Assembly (NCBI RefSeq): GCF_016861695.1
Contig: NZ_BOLP01000003.1
Coordinates: 279,312 to 343,311 of the forward strand
Source of the DNA: Levilactobacillus andaensis
GTDB lineage: Bacteria; Bacillota; Bacilli; Lactobacillales; Lactobacillaceae
Length of the DNA stretch: 64,000 nucleotides
Reading direction: 5' to 3'
The position numbers and the translations under genes were made by a program. Positions 59,900 to 64,000 of this stretch are shown in pieces (the stretch's first letter is position 1; each line of letters begins with the position of its first letter). The notes beneath the pieces are model-generated. The model saw only the letters and a program-made list of their open reading frames with translations. It was not told the origin of the DNA and ran no database searches.

Positions 59900-61771
59900 T
59901 TATGATGGTGCATCCGTAAGTGTCCAGACCAGTGTTGACGAGTAGTTCCCCGGCTCGATGGCCGCATTCGCTAGTCTTAATTTCAATGACGCCCCCGTAG
60001 TCGTTCCCAGTGAAGGCACTGGCGAGTCGTCGGCGCTCGAAGCAACGACTTGGGCTGCGGACGACAATGGTAGTAGTCCATTGCCATTATCGTAGCTCAG
60101 GGTGGCTGCCAAGTTATGACTGCCATCGCTGAACGGTGTCTCCTGTTGCAAGGTGATGTTCATCGCCGTCTTGTCCCGCCGATTATCCGTCACGGACAGT
60201 AGGTCGTCTCCATCAACGACGTTTCCCGTGATTTCCTGATTGACGTTGTCGTAGGTCAGCGTTCCGAAGTCCACGGCATGGGCTGCGGCCTGTAGCTGAC
60301 CGTCTATGAATCCAAGGGTGATGTCACCGCTTTTGAAGATACCAATATCCGCCTCGCTGCTGTCATAGCCCTGAACCTCAACGTCGGCAGCAAAGTTAAG
60401 ATTCGTCGTCTCCATCGACTGGAAGTCAAATGAAAAAGTGTGCGTCTTCTGCGTCCCAAAATCAAGCCCACTGGCGACAATATAGGCATCACCATTAAGG
60501 CTTGCTACCGAGTAAGCCTGATTCTTACCATCGATGGTCAGATAGGTATTCATAATATTATCCGGCACCTTCATCATGAAGTCGCCTTTATCTAGCTTAG
60601 AGTTAACATTATTTTCCGTTATCGTCCCTGAAACCTTAACGGTGTCACCATCCATAATATTCGTGACGGCATTGTCCGTATTGCCAGAATTATCCGTCAG
60701 ATTTTCCACACTCGTCTTAAACGTCACGTTAGGCGTTCGGTTGATGTTGACGTTTAAAGTGGCCTTGTTCGTCGTAATTGTATCCGTCCCACTCCCCGTG
60801 CCTAAGGTCAGGACCGCATAATATTTTGCTTTATCATCGGACGCAGTCGTTACGGGCGTCGTGTAGCTCCGATTAGTGCCACTAGCTACAACGGTATCCT
60901 TCCCGGCAGTATCGACCTTGTGCCAAACAATAGAAGTCGGGCTTGAATCAAAACTTCCTTGAATATTAAAGGTCGCAGCCTTGCCCTCATCAACCGTCTG
61001 GTCATCGAGGCCACCACCAATATCGATCTTGGTCTGTCCACTAACGGTCGAGCCGTCATCGTTGGTCATGGTTCCTGTGACGGTCACTGTCCCGGACTTA
61101 CCATCTTTATTTGCCGTAACGACCCCGGTGGTACTGTCGACAGTGGCCAGATCCGTGTTGTCAATGCTCCACGTCACGTGTCCCGTTGCATCAACTGGAG
61201 TTGGCGCGGCATCGACGGTCGTCGTCATGGCCGCAGACTGGTTATTGTACAGATAGTTACTATCCGCCGTCACGTCAAGTTTCGTTGCCGGAATTGGCGA
61301 TGGAACGGCGGTTACAGCGGCGACACGCGAGTAATAAGTTGTCGCTAACCCCGGGAATAGCCCTGCATAGTATTGAAAACTCTGTTGATAGTAGGTCGTT
61401 CCAACCGCTTTGGGGGTTACCTTCAAGTTGGCTGTAATTCCTGAGGTGACTTGTGACCAGGTCACACCTTTGTCCGTTGAGGTATACCACTGAAAATGAT
61501 CGTTCGCTAATATGTTAACCGCATCTAAAACCGAATGCGCCGTTGCCGTCGTCAGCGTCGTCGATTTGTTCACAACGACGTATTGGTCGTCCGGTTGTAA
61601 ACTGAACCCCGTATTCATATAAATTCCTAGAATGTTCGTGGCATCGGCACTGGGGGTTCCCTTCCCGGGAATGGTAGTCGTGGTTGCTGCGTGCGCGACC
61701 TGAGTCCCACCCAGACCAAGTGTCACTACTGTTAAAATCATCATGAAAAGATCACGCCATTTTTTACTCAT
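59900..61771 (-). CDS. WxL-domain cell-surface protein
   Basis: 623 residues from ATG 61771 (GGGAAGGGAAGG upstream). Signal peptide with AHA cleavage near residue 28; an Ig-like Big2 domain (VTWSIDNTDLATVDSTTGVVTANKDG); a second Ig-like part; a C-terminal WxL domain ending YSSTLVWTLTDAPS. The usual first WxL motif is not evident (AMNITLQ stands where W is expected), so one of the two motifs is degenerate. WxL proteins bind peptidoglycan non-covalently. No neighbouring DUF916 or LPXTG partner genes were seen, so it is an isolated WxL gene. Confidence 0.88.
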   Translation of the reverse strand: MSKKWRDLFMMILTVVTLGLGGTQVAHAATTTTIPGKGTPSADATNILGIYMNTGFSLQPDDQYVVVNKSTTLTTATAHSVLDAVNILANDHFQWYTSTDKGVTWSQVTSGITANLKVTPKAVGTTYYQQSFQYYAGLFPGLATTYYSRVAAVTAVPSPIPATKLDVTADSNYLYNNQSAAMTTTVDAAPTPVDATGHVTWSIDNTDLATVDSTTGVVTANKDGKSGTVTVTGTMTNDDGSTVSGQTKIDIGGGLDDQTVDEGKAATFNIQGSFDSSPTSIVWHKVDTAGKDTVVASGTNRSYTTPVTTASDDKAKYYAVLTLGTGSGTDTITTNKATLNVNINRTPNVTFKTSVENLTDNSGNTDNAVTNIMDGDTVKVSGTITENNVNSKLDKGDFMMKVPDNIMNTYLTIDGKNQAYSVASLNGDAYIVASGLDFGTQKTHTFSFDFQSMETTNLNFAADVEVQGYDSSEADIGIFKSGDITLGFIDGQLQAAAHAVDFGTLTYDNVNQEITGNVVDGDDLLSVTDNRRDKTAMNITLQQETPFSDGSHNLAATLSYDNGNGLLPLSSAAQVVASSADDSPVPSLGTTTGASLKLRLANAAIEPGNYSSTLVWTLTDAPS

Positions 61772-61779
61772 CGTCCAAC

Positions 61780-62140
61780 CTTCCCTTCCCGTAGGCCGTC
61801 GTGACCTACTGACTGCGTTAAGGTGGTCATCCGTTGAGCGTCCGAGGACGCGGCGGGTGCTCCTAATCATTTATCTAATCATTCCATTAGCATTAGTCTT
61901 AATTTATATTATGACTCTTGTAATGAATGCCTAGTCACTTATTTACTTTTACCATGTATTACAAATACTATTAAACTAGTCTCTAAGGAGTATAGCAGAT
62001 TTAATCTTCCACGACATATTAAACGTTACATATTTCAATATTTGTCTGGTTATATTATACTGACATTTCCACCTGAATACCATTAAAAATATAAATTATA
62101 TTTGCTGGCCACAAATTGTGCCATCATTAATCCGACCATG
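61780..62140 (-). promoter_or_regulatory. Upstream region of the WxL gene
   Basis: No ORF. GAGCGTCC/GGACGC and GTAGG/CCTAC hairpins lie close to the gene. Further out it is strongly AT-rich (61870-62100) with TAATATAAATTA-like -10 candidates, but no promoter could be fixed. Confidence 0.4.
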
Positions 62141-62178
62141 AAAAAGGTGGTCAACGCAATGACTCACGTTGACCACCT
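62141..62178 (-). terminator. Terminator of the ATPase gene
   Basis: GGTGGTCAACG/CGTTGACCACC, 11-bp stem, with TTTTT on the minus strand. Confidence 0.87.
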
Positions 62179-62185
62179 CATTTGG

Positions 62186-63043
62186 TTAGTTAAATTTATC
62201 TCGATTAGCCGCGAAAAATTCCGCATATACCTGTACTTCCGGCAACTCAACCCAACGTTTCGTCACAACCGGCACCGTATCCAAATCATAGATTTTAGCG
62301 CCCTTCAGCGCCAATAAAAATGGCGAATGGGTCGCGATGATAAACTGGCAGCCGAAGAACCGTGCGCTGTCCGTTAGTAGTCGAACCAACTCTTGTTGGC
62401 GCGCAGGTGACAGCGAGTTTTCGGGTTCATCGAGCAGGTAAAGCTGGTTGTCCTGAATCCGCTGAGCGAAGAACTGCATGGCGCTTTCTCCGTTGGACCG
62501 CTCCGTGACGTTCTTCTGGAGGTGCTCTCGCGTGTAGCGCGACTGAGTCTTTCGCCGCGCCTCCAGTGTCTTGCGTAGCTCATCGTAGTCGTCCATGTTG
62601 CGGTACTGGAAGTCACCGAATTTGTGATCCAGATAGTCCTTGAAAATGTCCTCCCTTTTGTCGTCGATGCCTTGATTCAACGCCCGCAGGTTCAACATGT
62701 GATTGAACACCTCATCGCTGGTCATGATGGCCGACTTTTCCGGTAGCGGCACGTGCATGGTGTAGTCGCAGAGCGCCAGGTAGTCTTCAAAAAAGCTCGA
62801 CCGGTTGTACAGCGTCCCCCGCGTTAAGCCGAGTTTCTCCGCAATGATGTTGAGCAAGCTCGACTTGCCAGACCCATTATCCCCGTACAAAATGGTCACC
62901 GGTTCGAACTGCAGCGTTGGCACCTGCTTATCCGGAAAGAGTTGAAACGGATAGTAATCCGAAAATGCGCGACTCTTCTGTTTCAGGAAAAATTGCCACT
63001 CATCATTTTCACTTGCTAGGGTAAAATCCTCTAAATAAAGCAC
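62186..63043 (-). CDS. AAA/ABC-type ATP-binding protein
   Basis: 285 residues from a GTG start after AGGAGGGG. Walker A YGDNGSGKSS (about 53-62), signature SNGESAMQFF, Walker B LYLLDEPENSLSP, H-loop IATHSPF. Soluble, without membrane partner. This group of stand-alone AAA ATPases is found in many lactobacilli; some relatives act in DNA repair or defence, but no partner gene (nuclease or toxin) is adjacent, so the role is open. Confidence 0.83.
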   Translation of the reverse strand: MLYLEDFTLASENDEWQFFLKQKSRAFSDYYPFQLFPDKQVPTLQFEPVTILYGDNGSGKSSLLNIIAEKLGLTRGTLYNRSSFFEDYLALCDYTMHVPLPEKSAIMTSDEVFNHMLNLRALNQGIDDKREDIFKDYLDHKFGDFQYRNMDDYDELRKTLEARRKTQSRYTREHLQKNVTERSNGESAMQFFAQRIQDNQLYLLDEPENSLSPARQQELVRLLTDSARFFGCQFIIATHSPFLLALKGAKIYDLDTVPVVTKRWVELPEVQVYAEFFAANRDKFN

Positions 63044-63172
63044 CTACCGTCCCCTCCTTCGTATTCGACCTCTTCATGGTAGCATGGAACGTAAAATTGA
63101 CGCAAAAAAATCCGGCAACTTTGGTAGTGTCGGAATATTTCGTTTCTATTTAACTGTTTTACAACACATCAT

Positions 63173-63865
63173 CTAAGCGGAGTAAGTGTCTTCGGGGAGC
63201 CGTAACAATTGCGGCCGACTGAAATAATAACCTTGCTTGAGGCGGATACCCAGGCGTTTACTCAGACGATTATCTTCCTGATCTTCAATTCCTTCTAAGA
63301 CCATTCGAATCCCGTATTCGGCACTGATAGCGCGCCAAAAGCGAATTTTCTGTTGGATGTTGGGGTCCTTAAATTGCTGATTAAAGTTCTGCAGGGCAAA
63401 TTTAATTTCGGAAGCCAATGGCAGAAGTTCTTCAATCTCCCAGAAGTAGTTGTCCCCCGTCCCGACATCGTCGAGCGACAATTCCATACCACGGTCTAAA
63501 AAGGACTGTAGTTGTGGAATTAGGTCGTGGGTCTGGTACTCCTGCGGGCCATCGTCTTCGGTTAGTTCAACCACTAATTTCGTCGGGTACAGTTGCTCCT
63601 GACTCTTAATGATCGCGTTGGCAATTGAGGTCGTCATCAGCTGTTCACGACTGACGTTGACCGAACAGTACCGTACCTTAAGCGACAAAACACGCGTCGT
63701 TTCAACAAGTAAGTCGGCCGTAATCTGGGGATCAATGTCCACAAAAGATTTGGGCAGACGCCACCCTTCAGGCGTTAACTGCTTCATTAAAAGTTCGTAG
63801 CCGAAGACCGTCTTTGTGGCGGTATCAATTTGTGGCTGAACAAAAAAACGATAAACTGGTGTCAA
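63173..63865 (-). CDS. EAL-domain protein
   Basis: 230 residues from TTG 63865 (GGGGGAAAG upstream). EAL-type features: FGYELLMK (Glu24 in place of the E-A-L motif), SVNVSREQL, VVELTED, SLDDVGTGDN, EIKFAL, VLEGIED and QGYYFSRP. The lysine of the active site is kept, but the aspartate after it is replaced (KFAL instead of KID), and DDFGTG reads DDVGTG. It may be an inactive or altered c-di-GMP phosphodiesterase, or a receptor. Confidence 0.83.
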   Translation of the reverse strand: MTPVYRFFVQPQIDTATKTVFGYELLMKQLTPEGWRLPKSFVDIDPQITADLLVETTRVLSLKVRYCSVNVSREQLMTTSIANAIIKSQEQLYPTKLVVELTEDDGPQEYQTHDLIPQLQSFLDRGMELSLDDVGTGDNYFWEIEELLPLASEIKFALQNFNQQFKDPNIQQKIRFWRAISAEYGIRMVLEGIEDQEDNRLSKRLGIRLKQGYYFSRPQLLRLPEDTYSA

Positions 63866-63948
63866 TAAGCTTTCCCCCTTAACTATTTAGTAATAAATTA
63901 ACTTTAAGCGTAGTACACTATACTACCTGAATTATTCATACCTTCCAA

Positions 63949-63990
63949 AAAAGTCGTCAGTTTTCATGTTTTTCAAAAACTGACGGCTTT
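63949..63990. terminator. Hairpin terminator at the right edge
   Basis: CGTCAGTTTT/AAAACTGACG with flanking AAG/CTT and T-rich tail. Confidence 0.75.
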
Positions 63991-64000
63991 TGATCTTGCT

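Overview
The window looks like chromosomal DNA of a lactic acid bacterium of the Lactobacillaceae with roughly balanced base composition, possibly Levilactobacillus or a relative; the genus is an inference. Supporting genes are malolactic enzyme with its LysR regulator, heterodimeric beta-galactosidase LacLM, a GH51 arabinofuranosidase with a GPH transporter, a WxL surface protein, a T-box leader and CcpA cre sites. Seven ParB-binding parS-type 16-mers lie at 9.4, 42.8, 43.8, 46.6, 47.3, 53.9 and 59.8 kb, three of them perfect. This suggests an origin-proximal segment, although no dnaA gene or DnaA-box cluster is inside. There are no rRNA, tRNA, CRISPR, prophage or IS genes.

Layout. 0-8 kb: SMR efflux protein, aldehyde and alcohol dehydrogenases, a small kinase, an MmcQ/YjbR protein, and a T-box-controlled OppA-like protein. 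8-13 kb: GtrA, CadD-type, acetyltransferase and LysE genes, a HigBA-type toxin-antitoxin pair and a decayed small membrane gene. 13-22 kb: ABC-F protein, mleR/mleS, an orphan AbrB antitoxin, a Crp/Fnr regulator with an oxidoreductase, and a short HelD. 21-25 kb: a MerR-centred redox cluster in which three promoters share a TTGCCT -35 and 19-bp spacer. 25-26.5 kb: TetR beside a truncated reductase and a RelBE-type module. 26.5-34 kb: plant-sugar cluster lacLM, GPH permease, GH51 and an ArsR-type regulator.

35.6-42.3 kb holds a four-gene Wadjet-type condensin defence operon, jetA-jetB-jetC-jetD, on the minus strand. The gap before jetB carries its own extended -10, a LexA-type box and a hairpin. 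42-64 kb: small membrane and transport genes, a frameshifted pRiA4b-ORF3-like gene, an SGNH hydrolase, a compact structured RNA before a GNAT gene, YaaA, a large YhgE/Pip protein with TetR, an OsmC pair with MarR, an iminopeptidase, an NlpC/P60 hydrolase, a flavodoxin with a structured leader, a TetM-like GTPase with a frameshifted upstream partner, the WxL protein, an ATPase and an EAL protein.

The least explained material is non-coding. A family of five ~118-bp long-hairpin repeats always follows a gene's terminator in that gene's orientation and keeps pairing through compensatory changes. There is also a second inverted repeat pair (3.9/5.3 kb), three palindromes at exact 40-bp pitch (14.8 kb), and several structured leaders.
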